Assembly (NCBI RefSeq): GCF_900451175.1
Contig: NZ_UGJJ01000002.1
Coordinates: 1-64,000, forward strand
From: Kingella potus
GTDB lineage: Bacteria; Pseudomonadota; Gammaproteobacteria; Burkholderiales; Neisseriaceae
Reading direction: 5' to 3'
DNA: 64,000 nucleotides
The position numbers were made by a program, and so were the translations under genes. The notes beneath the pieces are model-generated. The model made no database searches, was not told where the DNA came from, and was given only the letters and a program-made list of their open reading frames with translations. Shown one piece after another: positions 36,523 to 43,352 of this stretch (its first letter is position 1; each line of letters begins with the position of its first letter).

Positions 36523-38058
36523 TCAAAGAAGTTGCTCTATCGGAAGTAAGGAAAGTATGTTGCTGAAAAAGCGTTTCCACAATCCCGCATCTGGCTCTTG
36601 TGTCAGAATTTCTTCAGGATGGTCTGGGTCTTGCCAGCGAAGGCGGCCTTTGGGATCAAGGATGACTTTATAGGCGTATTCCGGTGCCATTTGCCGTAGA
36701 TCCCGCCGCATATCGGCTGCGATTTTCTGTCCGTCAAGAACCATGCCCATTTCGGTATTGAGTCGGGCTGAGCGTGGATCGAAGTTGAGTGAACCGATAA
36801 AGACGCGCTTATCGTCGACAACAAAAGTTTTGGCATGTAGACTGGTGGCGGAACTACCGGTAAGTCCTTTGTCTTTTGCTTTCGGCGGTGCGAAATCAGG
36901 CTTTACTTCGTAAAGCTCTACCCCTGCTTTAAGCAGTTTTTTTCGGTAACGGGCGTAACCGGAATGTACGGCAGCTACGTCGGTGGCACGCAGCGAGTTG
37001 GTAAGGACGGTTACTCTTACGCCTTTGGCAGTGATGCTGCGCAAAGCCTCCATACCCCATTTGCTGGGAACGAAGTAGGGGGAAACGATGAACAAATCCT
37101 GTTGTGGCTCTCCAAGCGTTTCGAGAAGTTTGTCGGCAACAGAGGGTTTTTCCTTGCTTCGTGAAAGGCCTTTGGATGGGTCGTCGCTGACGAGCTGTGC
37201 TTCGGTGTAGAGCCAGGGGATATTGCCGGCAGCTACGGAGGCAGCCAGTGGGGAGCTATTCAGGTCGTCTAAATAGCTTTCCCGCACCAATGCGTCTTTT
37301 TTGCGCGACTGTCTGATTTTCAGACGGCCTTTTTCTGCATCGGCGCGCTTGGCAACGGCAGAAAACGGGTAGCTTGACCCGCTTGCCCAGTAGCGGTCGA
37401 AATCGCGCGATATATCGCCTACTACTGCTCCTTTTGCCAGCACGTCCAAATCGGCAAAGCCCGTTTTGGTGGAGACATTGAAATACTCGTCGCCGATGTT
37501 GCGGCCGCCGACAATGGTGTAACGGTTGTCCGCGGTCAGGGATTTGTTATGCATACGGCGGTTAAGGCGTGGGAAGTCGGTCAGATAACCCAAAGCGCGG
37601 AATTTTCGGTGTATGAACGGGTTGAATAAGCGGATTTCAATATTCGGTTCGGCATCCAAGGCAGCCAAAGTATCGTCCATGCCGCGCGTATTGTTGTCAT
37701 CGAGCAGCAGCCGGACACGAACACCGCGCCGCGCTGCCTGTTGCAGCATTTGGAACAGTATTTTACCGGATACGTCATCGTGCCAAATATAGTAGGCGAT
37801 GTCGAGCGTGTGGTCGGCGTGGCTGATTAGAATGGCACGGGCGACGAATGCATCGTGCGGATCGGCCAGCAGATAAACTCCGGTTTGCCCTGCTTCTTTT
37901 TCAGACGGCCTGTCAGAGGGTAGGGCGGCTTCCAAGCGGGGAGAGGATTCGGTGTCGATGTAGGTCGAAACGCTGCGTTGAGAAAGGTCGGGCAGGCTTT
38001 GGCATGCGCCCAGTAGTACGGTCGAACAGGAAAACAGTAGGGATTTTGGTAATTTCAT
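36523..38058 (-). CDS. Phospholipase D-family lipoprotein, cardiolipin synthase-like
   Basis: The 511-residue protein has a lipoprotein signal (SLLFSCSTVLLGACQ) and two HKD motifs: RMHNKSLTADNRYTIVGGRN (about residues 170-190) and SLHAKTFVVDDKRVFIGSLN (about 405-425), each with the downstream GG/GS element. This layout matches ClsC/YmdC-type cardiolipin synthases and the neisserial PLD proteins. It would act on phospholipids at the periplasmic face of a membrane. A DUS is translated after the signal (DRPSEKEAG). Transcribed towards comEA and ended by the shared terminator at 36432. Confidence 0.9.
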   Translation of the reverse strand: MKLPKSLLFSCSTVLLGACQSLPDLSQRSVSTYIDTESSPRLEAALPSDRPSEKEAGQTGVYLLADPHDAFVARAILISHADHTLDIAYYIWHDDVSGKILFQMLQQAARRGVRVRLLLDDNNTRGMDDTLAALDAEPNIEIRLFNPFIHRKFRALGYLTDFPRLNRRMHNKSLTADNRYTIVGGRNIGDEYFNVSTKTGFADLDVLAKGAVVGDISRDFDRYWASGSSYPFSAVAKRADAEKGRLKIRQSRKKDALVRESYLDDLNSSPLAASVAAGNIPWLYTEAQLVSDDPSKGLSRSKEKPSVADKLLETLGEPQQDLFIVSPYFVPSKWGMEALRSITAKGVRVTVLTNSLRATDVAAVHSGYARYRKKLLKAGVELYEVKPDFAPPKAKDKGLTGSSATSLHAKTFVVDDKRVFIGSLNFDPRSARLNTEMGMVLDGQKIAADMRRDLRQMAPEYAYKVILDPKGRLRWQDPDHPEEILTQEPDAGLWKRFFSNILSLLPIEQLL

Positions 38059-38107
38059 AACTTGTCGGGCTAGGCTGGGTTTGGGATGGGAAGGCTTTTC
38101 AGACGGC

Positions 38108-38923
38108 CTATTTTCCCATTACAGCACGCTTCACTATCAGCCACCAATCTTGTTTTTCCAATACGGGCCGCTGTTCAAATACATCGTAGCGGCAGGCATC
38201 CAGTTTTTGCAGAATCATCTGTCCGCCCACCACTATCATACGCAGCTCCAAACCGATACGGCCTTTGAGCGTTCTGCCCAGCGGCGAACCCGCTTTGAGC
38301 ATCTTAAAAGCCCGTTCGCACTGGTATGCCATCAGCTGTTGGAAGGCAAAATCAGCGCGGCCGGCAGCAATTTGGTCTTCCGTTACCTTGAATTTGGCCA
38401 AATCGTCCTGCGGGATATAAACACGTCCTTTTTTCCAGTCGTCAGCCACATCCTGCCAGAAATTAATCAGTTGCAGGGCAGTACAGATACCGTCGCTCTG
38501 TGCAATACTGCGCGTGTCGGTTTCCCCGTAGAGATGAAGCATGATGCGGCCGACGGGATTGGCCGAGCGGCGGCAGTAGTCGGCCAGCTCGGCGAAATTT
38601 TGGTAACGGGTTTTCACCACATCCTGTGAAAACGCGTCAAGCAGATCGTAAAACGGCTGCAAGGGCATGGCAAACGGCGCAACCGCCTCACTATTCAACC
38701 GCCGCATCAAATCCGTTTGCGGCTCCTCTCCCCTTTCGATACGGCCCAATTCCGTACGCAGCCCGTCCAAAGCCGCCAAACGCCCCGCAGCGTCAGCCTC
38801 TCCTTCATCAGCTATATCATCCGCATAACGTGCAAACGCATACACAGCGTGTACGGGGCGGCGCAGGCGGCGCGGCAGCACCCAAGAGCCGACGGGGAAA
38901 TTTTCATAATGATTGACAGACAC
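38108..38923 (-). CDS. hpnC: Squalene synthase-like protein HpnC
   Basis: The 271-residue protein has the family start (NHYENFPVGSWVLPRRLRRP) and the first Asp-rich motif in YAFARYADDIADEGEA, and the second motif in LINFWQDVADDWKKGRVYIP. HpnC acts with HpnD/HpnE in making squalene from farnesyl diphosphate in hopanoid producers. hpnD and hpnE are not in this window. The start codon is GTG at 38923, supported by TAAGGA 7 bases upstream. A prenyl-synthase-like domain is also present in the fusion gene at 24138, so two related enzymes occur. Confidence 0.88.
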   Translation of the reverse strand: MSVNHYENFPVGSWVLPRRLRRPVHAVYAFARYADDIADEGEADAAGRLAALDGLRTELGRIERGEEPQTDLMRRLNSEAVAPFAMPLQPFYDLLDAFSQDVVKTRYQNFAELADYCRRSANPVGRIMLHLYGETDTRSIAQSDGICTALQLINFWQDVADDWKKGRVYIPQDDLAKFKVTEDQIAAGRADFAFQQLMAYQCERAFKMLKAGSPLGRTLKGRIGLELRMIVVGGQMILQKLDACRYDVFEQRPVLEKQDWWLIVKRAVMGK

Positions 38924-39004
38924 GAGTGTATCCTTAAAGGCAAGATGGCAAATATACAGGCCATCCGAAAACAGGATTTTGTTTCAGACGGCCTGTATAT
39001 TTTA

Positions 39005-39937
39005 TTATTGGTTTGATTTGTTCGTAATTATTTTTCTTACTTCTTGTTCCAGAATTTCTACTTTTTGAAGGGATTGGGTTACTTCATTGATATACGGCTT
39101 CAATTCCCTGACCTCTTTTTTACTGATGTTTTTATCAAAAACGCGGATATGTCCTTGTTTGTCTTTAAGCAGAATAAATCCCTCTTTCTTGCTGTTTTGT
39201 TTGGCATAACTCCATGCCTGCAAATTGCTGTTAAGCAGCCAAATTTGAATCTGCGGGTTTGCGTCGTTATCTGAGTCGTGATATTCAATGGCAAAAATCC
39301 TGCCGGATTCATCCTAATATGCTGCTTTACCCTCTTTGACGGACAACATGGCGAACGCACGTTCCTGTGTGTTATACAACATCATATTGTTTTTGTCCGA
39401 GGCTGCGGTGCTGACTTTTCCTTGCTTGTCGAACCAGAAAATAACCCCTTCAAAAGTGCCTTCAGCTGAAAAATTTTGAATATCGATATTGGGTTTCAGT
39501 ATAAAAGGACTGGTCTGAGGTTGTGCGGTATCGCTGTAAAAATCTTGCGCCACCACATTTCCTTTTCCCGTTTTACCCAAGACTTTCCGGTAATAGCCTT
39601 CCGCCTGTTTTTTGGTAACGGGTTTGCCCGCTCTGTCAAAATAATAAATTTCGGAATGCGTTACAGGCGTATAGTCAAAATAGGCGTTCCCGTTCTTAAT
39701 TGATTGCTCGGCCTTTTGGAATGCAAGAATACGGTCTGCCAAGACCTGCTGCCCCGCGTCCGGAATGGTTTTCTCTGTTTGATGAACAGCCCCGCCGCCA
39801 TCATTTTGTTTATTGGTTTTGAACCATGCGGACAACGCCTTGATCAAAAGTGCGGCATTTTCGGCTGTTTCCGGTTTGCATGCGCCCAAACTCAAAGCAA
39901 GCAATATTGCTATACCTGTTTTTCGTAATATCTTCAT
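39005..39937 (-). pseudogene. Lipoprotein gene split by an in-frame amber codon
   Basis: The first part (39937-39314, 207 residues) begins with a lipoprotein signal, MKILRKTGIAILLALSLGAC, and ends after LSVKEGKAAY at a TAG (39316-39314). The same frame continues past the TAG without any other stop as DESGRIFAIEYHDSDNDANP, QIQIWLLNSNLQAWSYAKQN and further to the natural stop at 39005, 103 more codons with normal coding content. One base change (TAG from CAG) explains it. MORN-like YFDRAGKPVTKKQAEGYY occurs in the first part. Codon use is AT-richer than neighbours, suggesting transfer. It could be recent inactivation, or the truncated form could work alone. Confidence 0.75.
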
Positions 39938-40169
39938 CTCCTAGCAGACATCCTATCTTAATTGTAAAGAAGAAACGGCGCAGGCAAACCTCTAAGCCCT
40001 AAGCATCATTCGCGCAACATTCTAAAACAAAGCCCCCTCCATGGAAACCGAAGCCGCCGGCAAATCCGCTATAATGCCCCGCAGCGTTTTCAGACGGCCT
40101 GTCATACATATGAGGCCGTCTGAAAACACATCTGCCGCACCACAAACCGCTGCCCGAAAGAACCGACCC

Positions 40170-40733
40170 ATGCCGTGGAATATACCGATCCTTCTGACCT
40201 GGATGCGCGTCCTCCTTATTCCGGTCTTTACCCTCCTTTTCTACCTGCCGGAAGACTGGATAAAACCGCAAACCGCCAATTGGGCGGCTGCTTTCGTTTT
40301 CTCCGCCGCCGCAGTAACCGACTGGTTCGACGGCTACTTGGCACGCCGATGGCAGCAAACTTCCGACTTCGGTGCCTTTCTCGATCCGGTGGCCGACAAA
40401 CTGATGGTGGCTGTTGCCCTCATCCTGCTTGTCAGCCTCAACCGTACCCATCCGGTTTTCGCCATGATCATCATAGGCCGCGAAATTACCATCTCGGCCC
40501 TGCGCGAATGGATGGCGCAGATGGGCAAACGCGGCAGCGTTGCCGTTGCCCGTATCGGCAAATTTAAAACCACCGCGCAAATGGCCGCCATCATCATGCT
40601 GCTTGTCGGTTTGAAAGACTGGCGCGGCTGGAATCTGCTCTTTGTCGGCAATATACTGATGGCCGCAGCATCCGTGCTGACCATTTGGTCGATGTTTTAC
40701 TATCTTAAAATGGCATGGCGCGAGTTCAAATAA
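40170..40733 (+). CDS. pgsA: CDP-diacylglycerol-glycerol-3-phosphate phosphatidyltransferase PgsA
   Basis: The 187-residue membrane enzyme has the CDP-alcohol phosphotransferase motif D-G-x2-A-R-x8-G-x3-D-x3-D, seen as DGYLARRWQQTSDFGAFLDP. Five or six membrane helices follow the usual pattern. It makes phosphatidylglycerol phosphate, the first step to phosphatidylglycerol and cardiolipin. ATG at 40170 matches the family start (MPWNIPILLTWMRVLLIPVF). It is followed by tRNA-Gly, tRNA-Cys and tRNA-Leu genes, the order also seen in Escherichia coli (pgsA-glyW-cysT-leuZ). Inverted DUS copies lie upstream (40086-40125). Confidence 0.95.
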   Translation: MPWNIPILLTWMRVLLIPVFTLLFYLPEDWIKPQTANWAAAFVFSAAAVTDWFDGYLARRWQQTSDFGAFLDPVADKLMVAVALILLVSLNRTHPVFAMIIIGREITISALREWMAQMGKRGSVAVARIGKFKTTAQMAAIIMLLVGLKDWRGWNLLFVGNILMAAASVLTIWSMFYYLKMAWREFK

Positions 40734-40745
40734 ATCCCCTCTTGC

Positions 40746-40773
40746 TTGACAGCACCGCAAAAGCAGCTATAAT
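40746..40773 (+). promoter_or_regulatory. Consensus promoter for the tRNA cluster
   Basis: TTGACA (40746-40751) and TATAAT (40768-40773), both perfect, with a 16-base spacer and a G/C-containing discriminator (GTCGGC), 38 bases before the first tRNA. Confidence 0.9.
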
Positions 40774-40810
40774 GTCGGCTTCTTTGCCTTAGGGCGATAA
40801 AAAAATCCAA

Positions 40811-40886
40811 GCGGGAATAGCTCAGTTGGTAGAGCGCAACCTTGCCAAGGTTGAGGTCGCGAGTTCGAGACTCGTTTCCCGCTCCA
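40811..40886 (+). tRNA. tRNA-Gly (GCC), copy 1
   Basis: 76 bases with acceptor GCGGGAA/TTCCCGC, anticodon GCC in CTTGCCAAG, T-arm GAGTTCGAGACTC and encoded CCA. Confidence 0.98.
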
Positions 40887-40910
40887 CAGTTTGAAATGCA
40901 ATCCGGTTTA

Positions 40911-40986
40911 GCGGGAATAGCTCAGTTGGTAGAGCGCAACCTTGCCAAGGTTGAGGTCGCGAGTTCGAGACTCGTTTCCCGCTCCA
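40911..40986 (+). tRNA. tRNA-Gly (GCC), copy 2
   Basis: Identical to copy 1 over all 76 bases, after a 24-base spacer. Confidence 0.98.
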
Positions 40987-41003
40987 AGAAACCGTATTGA
41001 TAT

Positions 41004-41079
41004 GCGGGAATAGCTCAGTTGGTAGAGCGCAACCTTGCCAAGGTTGAGGTCGCGAGTTCGAGACTCGTTTCCCGCTCCA
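41004..41079 (+). tRNA. tRNA-Gly (GCC), copy 3
   Basis: Identical to copies 1 and 2 over all 76 bases, after a 17-base spacer. Confidence 0.98.
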
Positions 41080-41119
41080 TTTAAGACAAAGTTGTTGGTA
41101 AAACAACTTTTTTCTTTAT

Positions 41120-41193
41120 GGCGGGATAGCAAAGTGGCTATGCAGCGGATTGCAAATCCGTCTACGCCGGTTCGATTCCGACTCCCGCCTCCA
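41120..41193 (+). tRNA. tRNA-Cys (GCA), canonical
   Basis: 74 bases, acceptor GGCGGGA/TCCCGCC, D-loop with GG, anticodon GCA in the loop TTGCAAA, T-loop TTCGATT and encoded CCA. It is the ordinary cysteine tRNA. Confidence 0.97.
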
Positions 41194-41222
41194 ACAATAT
41201 AGCTGATATAGTCTTTTCCAGC

Positions 41223-41300
41223 GGCGGGGTGGCAGAGTGTTTATGCGACAGGATGTGCAAGTCCTGTACAGGCCGGTTAAAATCCGCGCCCCCGCCTCCA
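41223..41300 (+). tRNA. Aberrant second tRNA-Cys-like gene (GCA)
   Basis: 78 bases clearly related to the tRNA-Cys just upstream. Acceptor GGCGGGG/CCCCGCC and anticodon stem CAGGA/TCCTG are perfect and differ from the neighbour by paired changes. The unusual parts: the anticodon loop has 8 bases (TGTGCAAG, with T before GCA); the D-loop lacks the GG pair (GAGTGTTTA); the T-loop is TTAAAAT instead of TTCGATT, so C56 is replaced; and one extra base must bulge in the T-stem. The encoded CCA is kept. Paired changes in stems suggest a constrained RNA rather than decay. Whether it is charged or decodes is unknown. Confidence 0.7.
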
Positions 41301-41341
41301 AAATTTATCTCTGCCTTTTCCTCCTTTCGGGTAGAGGTAAA

Positions 41342-41431
41342 GCCCGGGTGGTGGAATTGGTAGACACAACGGACTTAAAATCCGTCGCCCCTGATACGGG
41401 CGTACCGGTTCGATTCCGGTTCCGGGCACCA
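41342..41431 (+). tRNA. tRNA-Leu (TAA)
   Basis: 90 bases with a long variable arm, acceptor GCCCGGG/CCGGGC, anticodon TAA in CTTAAAA, T-loop TTCGATT and encoded CCA. Confidence 0.98.
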
Positions 41432-41450
41432 ATCAATATGTTTATCTGTG

Positions 41451-41477
41451 AAAATACCGGGATTCCGGTATTTTTTA
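41451..41477 (+). terminator. Rho-independent terminator of the tRNA cluster
   Basis: AAAATACCGG/CCGGTATTTT form a 10-bp stem with a GATT loop, followed by TTAT. Confidence 0.9.
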
Positions 41478-41501
41478 TCTCTTGAAGCAGCTCTGCGATA
41501 C

Positions 41502-41604
41502 TATATTAAAATAAAATAGAAAAGATACAGGGTAGCAAACCGTGGCCGGCAGGTAGTACGGTAAGGTGCGGCAATGTCGCAGATTTGTATTTTGTCCCGC
41601 TATA
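41502..41604. repeat. Degenerate Correia-like repeat (about 103 bp)
   Basis: It shares AATAGAAAAGATAC, the CGGCAGGTAGTACGGTAAGG-type core and the ending TTTTGTCCCGCTATA with the better preserved element at 60060-60166. Its left end (TATATTAAAA) has diverged. It fills the gap between the tRNA terminator and engB. Confidence 0.6.
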
Positions 41605-41715
41605 TCTGTGCATCAGTCCCGCGTTGTTTGAACAGCTTCCTGCCCCGGTTATTTCCGTTGGAAAATTTTTATCTCGGGGCATGTGGTGGGCATTAACGGC
41701 AGACCTATATCGAAA

Positions 41716-41755
41716 GGCCGTCTGAAAATCCGTTTTGAGATTTTCAGACGGCCTT
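41716..41755. terminator. DUS inverted pair after engB
   Basis: AGGCCGTCTGAAAATC and GATTTTCAGACGGCCT form a 16-bp stem just downstream of the leftward engB gene. AAA/TTT ends support use as a terminator. Confidence 0.65.
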
Positions 41756-41763
41756 TCGAGTCT

Positions 41764-42402
41764 TTATTCTCCCGTTTCGGCCTTGCCGTCTCCCATATGT
41801 TTTCCTGTATGCGAAAGCCATTGGGCGACAGTTGTGTTTACCTCTTCAATCCCTTGTTTTTTCAGGCTGGAAAAGAGCTGGACGGATACTGCTTGGCGTT
41901 CGGAAAACGGTTTTAACGCTTTCTTGACAGAAGACAATGTTTTGATTTGGTCGTTCTTGGATAATTTATCGGCTTTGGAAAGCAGGATATGCACAGGCCT
42001 GCCGGTAAGGGCAAAGAAATCGAGCATTTTGATGTCCAGCGGTTTGAGCGGGTGGCGGCAGTCCATAATCATGACCAGTCCGGCAAGTTGGCGGCGTGTT
42101 TGCAGGTAGTCGCCCAAAAGTCCTTCCCAGTGTCGGCGTACGGCTTCGGGCACTTGGGCGTAGCCGTAGCCCGGCAGGTCGGCCATGAAGCATCCGTTTT
42201 GCAGTTCGAAAAAGTTGATATGCTGTGTGCGGCCGGGCGTTTTTGAAACATAGGCCAGTCGGACGTGGTCGCACAATGTATTGATCGCGCTGGATTTGCC
42301 CGCGTTCGATCGGCCGACAAAGGCGATTTCCGCACCCGTGTCGGGCAAATCTTGCAGATGGTTTACCGTAGTGAAGAATTTTGCGTTTCGGAATAAGTTC
42401 AT
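41764..42402 (-). CDS. engB: Ribosome biogenesis GTPase EngB/YsxC
   Basis: The 212-residue protein has the GTPase motifs: G1 FVGRSNAGKSSAINTLC (about 30-46), G2/PGRTQHINFF, G3 ADLPGYGYAQVPE and G4 LLSKADKLSK. It helps in assembly of the large ribosomal subunit. The start at 42402 (MNLFRNAKFFTTVNHLQDLP) matches the family; upstream in-frame codons would lie in the divergent promoter region shared with the cytochrome c4 gene. Essential in most bacteria. Confidence 0.96.
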   Translation of the reverse strand: MNLFRNAKFFTTVNHLQDLPDTGAEIAFVGRSNAGKSSAINTLCDHVRLAYVSKTPGRTQHINFFELQNGCFMADLPGYGYAQVPEAVRRHWEGLLGDYLQTRRQLAGLVMIMDCRHPLKPLDIKMLDFFALTGRPVHILLSKADKLSKNDQIKTLSSVKKALKPFSERQAVSVQLFSSLKKQGIEEVNTTVAQWLSHTGKHMGDGKAETGE

Positions 42403-42550
42403 AGCTATGGAAAAGATAAGTAAATTTGGTATAGAATACCACGTTTGTATCGAAATCGGTTCGTCGCGGCGCAAAGCTGCCGCATCAGAGTATCAATAAG
42501 ACATAAAAAAGAGTGTTGCGGATGATGCAACGCTGCAATCAGGAGCCTCC

Positions 42551-43180
42551 ATGAAACGTTTAACCCTACTGACTTTGGCGTTGGCCGGCGGTGTGGTGTT
42601 TGCCGCGCCCAAGGCGGATGTCGCCAAAGGCAAACAGATTGCCCAAACCGTCTGCGCGTCCTGTCATGCCGCCGACGGCAACAGCGGCATTTCCGCTTAT
42701 CCAAAACTTTCCGCGCAACACGCCCGCTATCTTGCCGTGCAGACTGCCGCCATTAAAGAGGGCAAACGCACGACCGGAGGGGCGGCAGCAATGAAACCGA
42801 TGGTGGCCGGCCTCAGCGAACAGGATATTGCCGATGTGGCGGCGTTTTACGCTACGCAGACACCCAAGTCCGGCGAAGCCAATCCGAAAGACAATCTCAA
42901 ACTGGGTGCGCAGATTTTCCGTGGCGGTTTGGCCGGTAAAAAGCTGCCTGCCTGTATGTCCTGCCACGGCCCGAACGGTGCGGGCATTGTCGGCGGCGGT
43001 ACGGATGTTACTGCCTATCCGCGCTTGGGCGGTCAGCACAAAGACTATACGGTTACGCAGATTAAGGCTTATGCCGCCGGGCAGCGCACCAGTCCCAACG
43101 GTATGATGGAGGAAATCGCCAAGCGGATGTCGGAAGACGAAATCAACGCCGTGGCAAACTTCATCCAAGGCCTCCATTGA
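42551..43180 (+). CDS. Dihaem cytochrome c4
   Basis: The 209-residue protein has a Sec signal peptide (MKRLTLLTLALAGGVVFA) and two CxxCH haem sites: CASCH (about residue 36) and CMSCH (about 136), each with a later Met ligand (MKPMVAGL, GMMEEIAKRM). This is cytochrome c4, a periplasmic or membrane-attached electron carrier to haem-copper oxidases. GGAGCC lies upstream of the ATG. It stands 170 bases before the ResB/CcsA genes needed to attach its haem. Confidence 0.93.
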   Translation: MKRLTLLTLALAGGVVFAAPKADVAKGKQIAQTVCASCHAADGNSGISAYPKLSAQHARYLAVQTAAIKEGKRTTGGAAAMKPMVAGLSEQDIADVAAFYATQTPKSGEANPKDNLKLGAQIFRGGLAGKKLPACMSCHGPNGAGIVGGGTDVTAYPRLGGQHKDYTVTQIKAYAAGQRTSPNGMMEEIAKRMSEDEINAVANFIQGLH

Positions 43181-43352
43181 TTTTCAGACGGCCGACTTCT
43201 GTAAAAACATGGTCAGGCCGTCTGAAAAACACGATTGATTCGGCCTATGAGCAACGGGCTGCCGATATGTCCAAACTTATCGGCAGCCCTGTTTGTAGTA
43301 GAATGTGCGTCTTTGATTTTCCGTATTTTTTCCCTTTCTTTCTCTCCCTGCC

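Noticed and set aside
40822..41132. Minus-strand frame with a repeated GKRVSNSRPQPWQGCALPTE peptide
   Set aside because: The repetition is the translation of the three identical tRNA-Gly genes in antisense.
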